A DNA stretch of 64,000 bases from an uncultured Flavihumibacter sp. (GCA_902168105.1 CABHOY010000075.1:372001-436000), one strand, 5' to 3'. Positions 44,895-51,940 are shown, numbered from the stretch's first letter. A program made the numbers and translations. The notes: a model not told the origin generated them from the letters alone.

Positions 44895-45845
44895 ATGTTT
44901 TCCATAGAGACCTTTCACCAGGATGGTTTTGATATTGTTGCCCTGAAAGACAATGACAGCGGTGCGCAGGTGGAGATCGTCCCTGCCTATGGTGCTATGC
45001 TGCATAGTTTCAATATACCTTACCAGGAAACCCTGTTGAACATCATTGACAATTATGCCAACCTGGAAGACTATAGAAGCAATATGGCAGAGTATTTCAA
45101 AAGCGCTAAACTTAGTCCTTTTGCGTGCCGTATGCCAGGTGGCGAATATAAATGGGACGGAAAGCAATACACCGTACAGAAAGCTATTAGGCCGGGAAGC
45201 TATATCCATGGGCTGCTATACGATGTAGCATTTACAGTGGAAAACATACATGCTGATGAAAAATCGGCGACGGTAATATTGCGTCATCAATACAATGGAG
45301 CCGATGCGGGATACCCATTTCCCTATGACTGCGAGGTGCAATATAGTCTGCAGCCGGGCATACGTCTGCAACTGACCACTACTATCCTTAACCGTTCATC
45401 TGAGACTATACCACTAATGGATGGATGGCATCCTTATTTCACAACAGGAACGCCTATAGATGATATGGAGCTACAGTTCGCGTCAGGACAAATAGTGGAA
45501 TTTAATGCGCAGCTGATACCTACGGGTGGCGTGCTGCCGTATACCCGGTTCCAGGAAGCCACGCCGCTGGAAGGCATTCCGCTGGACAACAGTTTCCTGC
45601 TGGACTTGAGCCAGCATGCATCGTCATGTACGCTAAGAGACCCGAAGAAGCATGTAGCCATTACGTTTTATCCGGATCATAGTTATCCCGTTCTGCAGAT
45701 CTACATACCGCCACATCGTAAGAGCATCGCCATTGAGAACCTGAGTGGGGCGCCTAATGCTTTTAATAACGAAATTGGGCTCATATTCCTTCCTGCTGGC
45801 GAAAGCAGGGTCTTTTCCACTGCCATTTCAGCCATTAGCTGGTAA
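44895..45845 (+). CDS. Aldose 1-epimerase family protein
   Basis: A 316-residue galactose mutarotase-fold protein. It shows IVPAYGAMLHSF and AMPGG-like SPFACRMPGGEYKWDGK near the start, IHGLLYD with the substrate His, and DGWHPYFTTG with the second conserved His. It would speed interconversion of sugar anomers so that the isomerase and kinase upstream receive the right form. It lies after the xylA terminator, so expression may come from read-through or a separate promoter in the 103-base gap. Confidence 0.87.
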   Translation: MFSIETFHQDGFDIVALKDNDSGAQVEIVPAYGAMLHSFNIPYQETLLNIIDNYANLEDYRSNMAEYFKSAKLSPFACRMPGGEYKWDGKQYTVQKAIRPGSYIHGLLYDVAFTVENIHADEKSATVILRHQYNGADAGYPFPYDCEVQYSLQPGIRLQLTTTILNRSSETIPLMDGWHPYFTTGTPIDDMELQFASGQIVEFNAQLIPTGGVLPYTRFQEATPLEGIPLDNSFLLDLSQHASSCTLRDPKKHVAITFYPDHSYPVLQIYIPPHRKSIAIENLSGAPNAFNNEIGLIFLPAGESRVFSTAISAISW

Positions 45846-45913
45846 CATTGCGGCATGCCTTGGCATAGTCTTTGGAACTTTACCTGTATTGTTTCACCCA
45901 AAAAAGATATGTT

Positions 45914-46099
45914 ATGGATACATTAGAACTCAAGGGCAAATGGAATGAGTTGAAGGGCAAGATTAAACAGCAATACGCGGACCTTACAGATGACGATCTC
46001 TTGTACGAAGAAGGACAGGAAGACCGTTTAATAGGTAACCTCCAGCAGAAATTAGGCAAAACACGTGATGAAGTTATTAAACTCTTAAAATCTGCATAA
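45914..46099 (+). CDS. CsbD family stress protein
   Basis: A 61-residue hydrophilic protein with the CsbD pattern: LKGKWNELKGKIKQQYADLTDDDL, then a Gln-rich helix and EVIKLL. CsbD-like proteins accumulate in general stress and their biochemical role is not known. The longer frame from 45872 would add an unrelated lead; ATG 45914 begins at the conserved domain. The next small membrane protein gene starts one base after its stop, so the two are coupled. Confidence 0.9.
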   Translation: MDTLELKGKWNELKGKIKQQYADLTDDDLLYEEGQEDRLIGNLQQKLGKTRDEVIKLLKSA

Positions 46100-46100
46100 A

Positions 46101-46250
46101 ATGGGAAGTCTGTTATATATTATCGCCGTCATACTCATTATTGGCTGGTTGCTGGGCTTTTTTGTGTATTCTGCAGGTGGATTGATCCACATTCTCCTTG
46201 TAATTGCAATCATAGCCATTATCCTGCAGGTAATAAGAGGCTCCAGGTAA
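46101..46250 (+). CDS. Small Lmo0937-type membrane protein
   Basis: A 49-residue protein with two membrane segments (LLYIIAVILIIGWLLGFFVY and IHILLVIAIIAIILQVI) joined by SAGGL, ending in a basic RGSR. This is the pattern of the Lmo0937 family of small stress-related membrane proteins, which often sit beside csbD. Its ATG lies one base after the csbD stop and a strong terminator follows, so the two genes form a bicistronic stress unit. Confidence 0.85.
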   Translation: MGSLLYIIAVILIIGWLLGFFVYSAGGLIHILLVIAIIAIILQVIRGSR

Positions 46251-46274
46251 GTCTATTATTTTAGATATCATGCG

Positions 46275-46302
46275 AATCCTCCCATAACCGGGAGGATTTT
46301 TT
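46275..46302 (+). terminator. Terminator after the csbD unit
   Basis: A perfect 9-base-pair GC-rich stem (46275-46283 with 46290-46298, loop ATAACC) runs directly into a T tract. Confidence 0.88.
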
Positions 46303-46347
46303 CGTTAATTTTTTAGGATATTGCCTGTAGATTTAATCCATCAGATA

Positions 46348-47067
46348 ATGAAAAGAATCATCACAGGGTTACTCCTGCTTTGCTGTAGCAGCCTGTTGGG
46401 GGTAATTAAGGCCCAGGCGCAGGTTACATTGACAGGAAGCATCATGGATAAGGAGAATAAGCTGGTTTTGCCTTACGCCAGTATTACCAACAAAAGCACA
46501 GGCCGTAGAACCTATTCTGATAAAGGAGGTTTTTATAAGATAACTGCCAGCCCCAGGGATGTGGTGGTATTTTCATTTCTGGGATATAAATCGGACAGTG
46601 TAGTCGTAACCCAGTCCAGCGGGACAGAAACCAGGAATATCTCCCTGATGGTGGAAGCCAAGCAGCTCCGGAGTGTGGAAATAGGTACGCAATATAGCCC
46701 TTACCAGATCGACTCCCTGGCCAGAAGGGAGCAGTTTGGATATATCCTTGACAAAAGGGACATGCCATTAGCCGGTGGAAGCACTCCTGTAGGGGCGGGG
46801 ATTGTTTTTAGCCCGTTTACACGATATTCCAAGTCAGAGAAACGAAAAAGGGAGTTTAAGAAGATCTTTGCAAGGGCGGAGGAGGAAAGATATATCGATT
46901 CGCGCTATACGCCTCAATTCGTTAGTAAGGTGACCAGTCTGACGGGCGATTCGCTATTGTTATTCATGAGAGAGAACTATCCCGATTATAACTCGATAAG
47001 AGTGATGCAACAAGAGGACCTGATCTACTGGATAACGGATAAGTACCGGGAGTGGAAAAAGAAATAA
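46348..47067 (+). CDS. Exported protein with carboxypeptidase-regulatory-like domain
   Basis: A 239-residue protein. The start at ATG 46348 gives a signal peptide ending near KAQAQ (about residue 25). The following ~85 residues match the CarboxypepD_reg-like/CNA-B beta-sandwich often found at the N-terminus of TonB-dependent receptors (GSIMDKENKLVLPYASITN, TYSDKGGFYKI, FSFLGYKS). The C-terminal part is basic and helical and not recognised. Here the domain stands alone without a receptor, a layout seen in other Bacteroidetes envelope proteins of unknown role. Confidence 0.8.
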   Translation: MKRIITGLLLLCCSSLLGVIKAQAQVTLTGSIMDKENKLVLPYASITNKSTGRRTYSDKGGFYKITASPRDVVVFSFLGYKSDSVVVTQSSGTETRNISLMVEAKQLRSVEIGTQYSPYQIDSLARREQFGYILDKRDMPLAGGSTPVGAGIVFSPFTRYSKSEKRKREFKKIFARAEEERYIDSRYTPQFVSKVTSLTGDSLLLFMRENYPDYNSIRVMQQEDLIYWITDKYREWKKK

Positions 47068-47088
47068 GACATACAAGTTATAAAAGAG

Positions 47089-47122
47089 CAACGGCCACCC
47101 TGTTTCCAGAGTGGCCGCGTTG
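47089..47122. terminator. Hairpin between convergent genes
   Basis: CAACGGCCAC at 47089-47098 can pair with 47111-47122, leaving a two-base bulge, with a short inner extension. It lies between two convergent genes but lacks a clear T tract, so termination is uncertain. Confidence 0.4.
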
Positions 47123-47151
47123 CATGCAGAGGCCAATAGAAAAATATTCTT

Positions 47152-48240
47152 TTAGTTATAAACTTTCACCATATAAACGAAGTCCTCCAGTCTTTTCACT
47201 TGTTCCACACGGCTCATTCCTTCCAGTCTGTTCTTGTGGTTCCATTCTTTTTTCGGCAGCTTATCTTTCGGCATTTCTTCCAGCAGGCGTTTCAGGTGTG
47301 CTGATTTAACTGCAAAGGCAATACCGTCGGAAGTTGTCTGTTTGCCTGTAACGATACCCACCACATCGCCTTTATTATCCATCAGCGGAGCGCCGCTGTT
47401 ACCCGGATTTACGGGGATGGATACCTGGTAGGCCGCGCTGTCGCCATTAAAACCGGTTTGAGCACTGATATAACCTTCACCGTAAACAATCTCATCACGT
47501 GGATAACCCAGGGTGAAGACTGCTTCGCCGCGCAGGGCGCGTTGCGGTTTGATAGAGTATGGAAGTGGCTGTCCTTTAAAAGTGCTGTCGGTGATCTTGA
47601 GGATAGCGAGATCGCTTGAAATGTCCTCAAATACGCTGGCAGCTTTAAATGCTTCGCCTTTTGTGTTCTGGATATAGATGGAGTCGGCACCTGCTATTAC
47701 GTGGTAGTTGGTCACAACATATCCGTTATTGGAGATGGCGAAGCCAGTACCACCATAAGTGCCAGGGTTGGCTGGTGCTTTCTTTTTACTATTTATGTCA
47801 TTGATGAGGGCGTTCTGCGAGCGCTGGATATTGTTCAGTACACGTCTTACATCCTCATATTGAGCGGTGGTCTTCTGACGGCTGGCATTTTGCATCAGCG
47901 CCATAGTCGTCAGGGAGGTGACCAGGGCTATACAGGCCGCTGCCGCCATATTGGTTACCAGCCTTCTGCTGATAGTGAATACCTTTTTCTGTGCGGGGGC
48001 CTGCGAGACGGATAGGACCTCATTAACAGTCATGGAAGAATGGATCTTATCCATCTTTTCCTGCAATGCTACCCTGCGCCCAAATTGATCCAGTTGTTGA
48101 ATGAGCTGCTGGTGGGCCAGTACCTGCTCATTGACCGCCGGATTGGACTGGCGCAGCGCTTCGAAAGCAGTTTTTTCCTGCTCACTCATTTCGCCCTCCA
48201 GGTAGCGTTCTATATCACGTATTAATGTAAAGTCGTTCAT
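47152..48240 (-). CDS. Anti-sigma-like domain fused to a periplasmic trypsin-like protease
   Basis: A 362-residue single-span membrane protein. Residues 1-68 (IERYLEGEMSEQEKTAFEALR) resemble the helical N-terminal segments of Bacteroidetes anti-sigma proteins, without zinc ligands. A membrane segment lies at about 94-116 and a linker helix at 125-150. The C-terminal half is an S1/HtrA-like protease with triad His180 (TNYHVI), Asp210 (SSDLAIL) and Ser282 (NPGNSGAPL). There is no PDZ domain. An ECF sigma gene lies 49 bases upstream on the same strand. The protein probably links envelope proteolysis to that sigma factor; this is inferred. Confidence 0.82.
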   Translation of the reverse strand: MNDFTLIRDIERYLEGEMSEQEKTAFEALRQSNPAVNEQVLAHQQLIQQLDQFGRRVALQEKMDKIHSSMTVNEVLSVSQAPAQKKVFTISRRLVTNMAAAACIALVTSLTTMALMQNASRQKTTAQYEDVRRVLNNIQRSQNALINDINSKKKAPANPGTYGGTGFAISNNGYVVTNYHVIAGADSIYIQNTKGEAFKAASVFEDISSDLAILKITDSTFKGQPLPYSIKPQRALRGEAVFTLGYPRDEIVYGEGYISAQTGFNGDSAAYQVSIPVNPGNSGAPLMDNKGDVVGIVTGKQTTSDGIAFAVKSAHLKRLLEEMPKDKLPKKEWNHKNRLEGMSRVEQVKRLEDFVYMVKVYN

Positions 48241-48289
48241 TGCCTGTAACCGCTTTTACAGATCTGTCAGGTCTTACACCTGTCAGGTC

Positions 48290-48865
48290 CTAAGATTTAT
48301 ATTGTTCAAAAAATAATTTCTTTAGTCGCATCAGGCACTTGTACTTCTGATTCTTAGCATTCTCTGAGTTGGTATACCCAAATTTCTCAGCAATGTCCTG
48401 CATAGACAGTTTCCTGATATAATAATCTTCCAGGATCGTTTTACAAGGTTCTCCCATACTGGCCATCGTCGTTTCCATTACCTTGAACTGCTGGTCTCTT
48501 TCCTCGTGTTCTGCCATCGTGTTAGCATCATCTGCCGGTAGTACCTCACTCAGTTCATCCGGAAGGGCCAGTTGCCAGCTGCCGGTCTGTAATTTCTTCA
48601 ACCACAGATGGCGACACACCGCATAGAGGAAGGTCTTTAGTTTGCTGTACAGATCAAATTCCCCTTTTTGAGCCTTTTCATACAATATGATCATTGCTTC
48701 CTGGAAAAGATCTTTCGCATCGTCCTCAGATCCATTATACTGTAAAACCATTCTTAATATAGAAGGATAATTCTCCGTATAGATGGTTGCCAGCGCCCTG
48801 TCGTCATTCCTGGTTAAACCCAGCAGTAATTCCCGATCCCGTTCTATGTTCTGATTATGCTTCAC
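48290..48865 (-). CDS. ECF sigma factor 3
   Basis: A 191-residue ECF sigma factor. Region 2 lies at about residues 25-95 (LYNGSEDDAKDLFQEAMIILYEKA in part, FLYAVCRHLWLKKL) and region 4 at about 128-185 (GEPCKTILEDYYIRKLSMQDIAEKFGYTNSENAKNQKYKC in part). It differs clearly from the two sigma factors at 12.7-14.9 kb. The anti-sigma/protease fusion follows in the same operon and is its likely regulator. Confidence 0.88.
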   Translation of the reverse strand: MKHNQNIERDRELLLGLTRNDDRALATIYTENYPSILRMVLQYNGSEDDAKDLFQEAMIILYEKAQKGEFDLYSKLKTFLYAVCRHLWLKKLQTGSWQLALPDELSEVLPADDANTMAEHEERDQQFKVMETTMASMGEPCKTILEDYYIRKLSMQDIAEKFGYTNSENAKNQKYKCLMRLKKLFFEQYKS

Positions 48866-48889
48866 TTATTAATACTATTAAATGGCTTT

Positions 48890-49075
48890 GGTAACCCAAA
48901 GTAGCAGAAAAAAAATCCAAATCCCAAATTGGCCCGGCCATCTATTATGCTATAGATGCGCAAATGAGCCAATTTCATATATAGTTGACTGCATATATAT
49001 GAAAATATCCTGCCGGAAACAGAAAAACGGGTTAAAAACAGGGAAGAAAAATTTTTTTTAAAAATCTGGGTTACC
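48890..49075. repeat. Inverted pair of GGTAACCCA motifs upstream of ECF sigma factor 3
   Basis: GGTAACCCA at 48890-48898 recurs in reverse complement at 49067-49075, 168 bases apart, within the gap between the divergent sigma gene and lipoprotein gene. Each points into its nearer flank. They may be sites for the sigma factor or a regulator; a chance pair cannot be excluded. Confidence 0.35.
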
Positions 49076-49134
49076 TTTTTTAAAACCCGGTATAAAGGGT
49101 AATAACATTTCAAAAACCTAAAAACATAGTCAAA

Positions 49135-49353
49135 ATGAAAAACGCTCTGAAAATTGGTTTCTTAGCTTTAGCTCTTGGTGTATTTGCAGCTTCTTGCGGT
49201 AATGGTTCTTCAACTCCAGCAGAAGATACTACTGCTGCTGCTGCTACAATCGATTCAGCTGCTGCTACTGTTGATTCAGCTGCATCTACAGTTGATTCTG
49301 CTGCTGCTGTTGTTGATTCAGCTAAAGCTGTTGTTGACTCTACCAAAAAATAA
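49135..49353 (+). CDS. Small heptad-repeat lipoprotein
   Basis: A 72-residue lipoprotein; the lipobox FAASC puts the modified Cys at residue 21. After a short linker, residues 35-69 are five seven-residue repeats of the type AAATVDS, and the protein ends in Lys-Lys. At DNA level this is a 21-base repeat at 49237-49341. The repeat suggests an Ala-rich helix or trimeric coil. Size, lipid anchor, heptad repeat and terminal Lys recall Braun's lipoprotein (Lpp), but there is no sequence similarity and that role is only a suggestion. It has its own terminator. Confidence 0.8.
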   Translation: MKNALKIGFLALALGVFAASCGNGSSTPAEDTTAAAATIDSAAATVDSAASTVDSAAAVVDSAKAVVDSTKK

Positions 49354-49387
49354 TTATATTGGTAAGCAAATAAAAGGCTTTTATATG

Positions 49388-49421
49388 ACCGCTCCGTTTT
49401 CAAAACGGGGCGGTTTTTTTT
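49388..49421 (+). terminator. Terminator after the small lipoprotein gene
   Basis: An 11-base-pair stem (49388-49398 with 49404-49414, one wobble) is followed by eight Ts. Confidence 0.88.
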
Positions 49422-49510
49422 GTTAAGCCTGCTTGTTGCGATGGGTTACTGAAAAAAATGTCGGAAATGGGCTATTTTATTAGATAGAATATAATTTTTG
49501 ACAAAGGTGC

Positions 49511-49540
49511 TTGGACAATTCAAATCCTGATGTATTTTTG
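49511..49540 (+). promoter_or_regulatory. Promoter of the aromatic leader region and operon
   Basis: A -33 TTG at 49511-49513 and an exact -7 element TATTTTTG at 49533-49540 are separated by 19 bases, an excellent match to the Bacteroidetes promoter. Transcription should start near 49546, about a dozen bases before the first leader peptide. Confidence 0.75.
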
Positions 49541-49558
49541 TCAGGCAATTAAGCAAAT

Positions 49559-49621
49559 ATGATACAGCAAACAACCTTTGGTTACTTTTATGGTTTCTAC
49601 TTTTTCTGGTACCAGGAATAG
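49559..49621 (+). CDS. Aromatic leader peptide 1 (20 aa)
   Basis: This frame encodes MIQQTTFGYFYGFYFFWYQE: 10 of 20 residues are aromatic (five Phe, four Tyr, one Trp). It starts just after a consensus promoter and ends at the 5' arm of an antiterminator, ahead of a Phe/Tyr/chorismate operon. This is the build of PheL/TrpL-type leader peptides, where a shortage of charged tRNA stalls the ribosome. It is too short for ordinary gene callers. The peptide itself probably has no other function. Confidence 0.85.
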   Translation: MIQQTTFGYFYGFYFFWYQE

Positions 49622-49695
49622 GGAGGTCGTTTGTAGTACTTAAATATAAAGAAACTAACAAAAAGGCCTCCTGAATGGGAGGCCTTCTTTTTTTT
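49621..49695 (+). terminator. Aromatic attenuator 1
   Basis: A 9-base-pair terminator stem (49663-49671 with 49678-49686, loop TGAATG) is followed by a T-rich tract to 49695. Bases 49621-49628, beginning at the last base of the leader stop codon, can instead pair with 49665-49672 (eight pairs, two wobbles) and break the terminator's left arm. A ribosome finishing the leader would cover that arm and allow termination; one stalled on Phe or Tyr codons would leave it free. Confidence 0.8.
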
Positions 49696-49710
49696 GATAA
49701 TATCAGCTTT

Positions 49711-49791
49711 ATGTTACAGCGTTTCAGCCTTTATTTCTTTTACTTTTTCTTTTACTTCTTTTACGTCGTAAAGGCCGGGACTCTTTTGTAA
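49711..49791 (+). CDS. Aromatic leader peptide 2 (26 aa)
   Basis: A second leader begins 15 bases after the first terminator's T tract. Residues 8-18 read YFFYFFFYFFY, eleven aromatics in a row; in all there are eight Phe and four Tyr in 26 residues and no Trp. Its last codons (22-26) form the 5' arm of a second antiterminator. I see no separate promoter, so it lies on the same transcript as leader 1 and is reached only if attenuator 1 is read through. It should sense Phe and Tyr but not Trp. Confidence 0.85.
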   Translation: MLQRFSLYFFYFFFYFFYVVKAGTLL

Positions 49792-49850
49792 TAACTGCAC
49801 TCCAACATAATTGCAAATAAAAGGGTCCCGGCTCCACCGGGGCCCTTTTT
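49774..49850 (+). terminator. Aromatic attenuator 2
   Basis: A GC-rich terminator stem (49823-49831 with 49837-49845, one wobble, loop CTCCA) runs into TTTTT. A stronger alternative pairs 49774-49787 with 49819-49832 over 14 consecutive pairs with a single wobble, and consumes the terminator's whole left arm. The upstream arm lies within codons 22-26 of leader 2. A ribosome at the stop codon would cover it; one stalled in the Phe/Tyr run would not. Confidence 0.85.
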
Positions 49851-49861
49851 CGTTTTATTCG

Positions 49862-49881
49862 GTAGTTGCTACAGCAACTAC
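49862..49881 (+). other. Hairpin in the 5' leader of pheA
   Basis: A perfect 8-base-pair stem (49862-49869 with 49874-49881, loop TACA) lies between attenuator 2 and the pheA ATG and has no T tract. It may protect the 5' end of processed mRNA. Confidence 0.5.
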
Positions 49882-49907
49882 AAACCAAAAAAATCAAACA
49901 TTAAAAA

Positions 49908-50732
49908 ATGCGTATCGCAATTCAGGGTTTTGAAGGATGTTTTCATCAGATAGCAGCAGAAGGATACTATGGTAAGGGTATCGAAATTGAATGTTGCGCA
50001 TCCTTTCCGGAACTTGTTAAAAAGGTAAGCAAGCAGAAAGATGCTGATGCCGGCGTAATGGCTATTGAAAATTCCATTGCCGGAAGCATTCTTCCAAACT
50101 ATACCTTATTAAAGAATTCAGGTCTGCATGTGATAGGCGAAGTGTATCTTCAGATCAAACAGCACCTGATGGTATTACCGGGACAAGCCCTGGAGGATAT
50201 ACGTGAAGTTCACTCGCATCATATGGCGTTACTCCAGTGTACAGACTTCCTGGAGAAATACCCTCATATGAAACTGGTAGAAACAGAAGATACGGCCCTC
50301 AGTGCAAAGCACGTACAGCAGAAGAAACTGAAAAGCACCGCAGCTATCGCAGGTAAACTGGCGGCGGAGATATATGGTCTGGAGATCATCGCTCCCAATA
50401 TCCATACTATCAAAAATAACTATACCCGCTTCCTGGTAATTTCTCCTAACGGAGTAACGCCTGCTCCGGACGCTAACAAAGCATCTGTTTACTTCCAGAC
50501 ATCTCACGATCGTGGCAGCCTGGCCAAAGTTCTGACACAGGTAGCACAGGCGGGTATCAACCTGAGTAAGATCCAGTCTTTTCCAATGCCTACCAAAGAG
50601 TGGAACTATTATTTCCACGCAGACTTCGAATTCGAAAACCTGAGTCATTTTGAAAAGAGCATCAGTAAGATCGAACCGCTCACAGAAGATATCAAAGTGT
50701 TGGGCATCTATAAAAAAGGGAATACACACTAA
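49908..50732 (+). CDS. pheA: Prephenate dehydratase
   Basis: A 274-residue enzyme that turns prephenate into phenylpyruvate, committing it to Phe. The catalytic domain (about 1-180) has FEGCFHQIAAEGYY, GVMAIENSIAGSI and NYTRFLVIS with the catalytic Thr. The C-terminal ACT domain (about 195-270, DRGSLAKVLTQVAQAGINLSKIQSFP in outline) should bind Phe for feedback inhibition. It has no chorismate mutase domain; that activity is fused to the DAHP synthase three genes downstream. It is the first structural gene after the two attenuators. Confidence 0.95.
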   Translation: MRIAIQGFEGCFHQIAAEGYYGKGIEIECCASFPELVKKVSKQKDADAGVMAIENSIAGSILPNYTLLKNSGLHVIGEVYLQIKQHLMVLPGQALEDIREVHSHHMALLQCTDFLEKYPHMKLVETEDTALSAKHVQQKKLKSTAAIAGKLAAEIYGLEIIAPNIHTIKNNYTRFLVISPNGVTPAPDANKASVYFQTSHDRGSLAKVLTQVAQAGINLSKIQSFPMPTKEWNYYFHADFEFENLSHFEKSISKIEPLTEDIKVLGIYKKGNTH

Positions 50733-50768
50733 TCATAACATACATCAGAACGCGGAAAAAAGAGCATT

Positions 50769-51935
50769 ATGAATTTACAGGTAGCAAAAAGGCTGCAGCA
50801 AACGGAAGAATACTACTTCTCTAAAAAGCTTAGAGAAATAGATGAGATGAACAAAGCAGGGGCGAAAGTGATCAATCTTGGCATCGGTAGTCCGGATCTG
50901 CCTCCGCACGCTTCCGTTATTGCCACTTTGCATGAATATGCACAGAAGCCCGACACGCATGCTTACCAGGGTTATAAAGGTATTCCGGCACTGCGCAAGG
51001 CGATGGCCGAGTTCTACCAACGCTTCTATGGCGTGTCCCTGGACCCTGAAAAGGAAGTGCTGCCGCTGATAGGTTCTAAAGAAGGGATCATGCATATCTG
51101 CATGACCTACCTGCAGGAAGGAGATGAGGCCCTGTTGCCTAATCCTGGTTACCCTACTTACCGCTCTGCCGTTAACCTGAGTGGCGCTACCGTGGTTGAT
51201 TACGACCTGGAGGAAAAGAACGGCTGGCTGCCTGATCTCGATGCACTGGCTAAACGCGATCTGAGTAAAGTGAAACTGATGTGGGTGAACTACCCGCATA
51301 TGCCTACCGGCGCCCGCTTTAACGAAGAGTTTGCCCGTAAACTGGTAGCATTTGCGCAACAACATAATATCTTAATTTGTCACGATAATCCATATAGCTT
51401 CATCCTGAACAAGCAGCCACAGAGTCTGTTGCAGACGCCTGGCGCCAGGGAAGTGGTATTGGAACTGAACTCTCTTAGTAAGTCATCTAACATGGCCGGC
51501 TGGCGTGTAGGTATGCTGGTAGGAAAGCAGGAATGGATCAACGAAGTGCTGCGCTTCAAGAGCAATATGGACTCTGGCATGTTCCAGCCGCTCCAGATGG
51601 CTGCTGTAAAAGCACTGGAACTGGGTCCTGAATGGTATGCTGAACTGAATGCAATCTATGAAGGCCGCCGCAAGAAGGTGTTCGAACTGCTGGAACTTTT
51701 AAACTGCACGTTCGATAAAGACCAGGTAGGGCTGTTCGTATGGGCGAAGATCCCATCCTCTGCAAAAGACGGTTTCTCGCTGACAGACGAGATCCTGCAG
51801 AAAGCACAGGTCTTCATTACTCCCGGTGGTATTTTCGGCAGCAATGGCAACGGTTATATCAGGGTTAGTTTATGTAAGGACGAAAAGATATTTGATGAAG
51901 TGCTGGATAGGATAAAAACAAAATTTAAGCAGTAA
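50769..51935 (+). CDS. Class I/II aminotransferase, probably aromatic
   Basis: A 388-residue fold-type I PLP enzyme. LNSLSKSSNMAGWRVG holds the PLP Lys; GSKEGIMHI, NPGYPTY and NYPHMPTGARF are family positions, and the final Arg lies in GYIRVSL. It resembles LL-diaminopimelate and aspartate-type aminotransferases. Its place between pheA and tyrA suggests that it aminates phenylpyruvate and 4-hydroxyphenylpyruvate, or prephenate. NYPHMPTGA replaces the more common NYPNNPTGA. Confidence 0.87.
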   Translation: MNLQVAKRLQQTEEYYFSKKLREIDEMNKAGAKVINLGIGSPDLPPHASVIATLHEYAQKPDTHAYQGYKGIPALRKAMAEFYQRFYGVSLDPEKEVLPLIGSKEGIMHICMTYLQEGDEALLPNPGYPTYRSAVNLSGATVVDYDLEEKNGWLPDLDALAKRDLSKVKLMWVNYPHMPTGARFNEEFARKLVAFAQQHNILICHDNPYSFILNKQPQSLLQTPGAREVVLELNSLSKSSNMAGWRVGMLVGKQEWINEVLRFKSNMDSGMFQPLQMAAVKALELGPEWYAELNAIYEGRRKKVFELLELLNCTFDKDQVGLFVWAKIPSSAKDGFSLTDEILQKAQVFITPGGIFGSNGNGYIRVSLCKDEKIFDEVLDRIKTKFKQ

Positions 51936-51940
51936 CAGTC

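Noticed and set aside
49110..49403. A 97-residue frame on the minus strand over the small lipoprotein gene
   Set aside because: It is open only because the 21-base repeats of the lipoprotein gene avoid stops in that frame; it has no sensible start context, and the plus-strand frame has a signal peptide and terminator.
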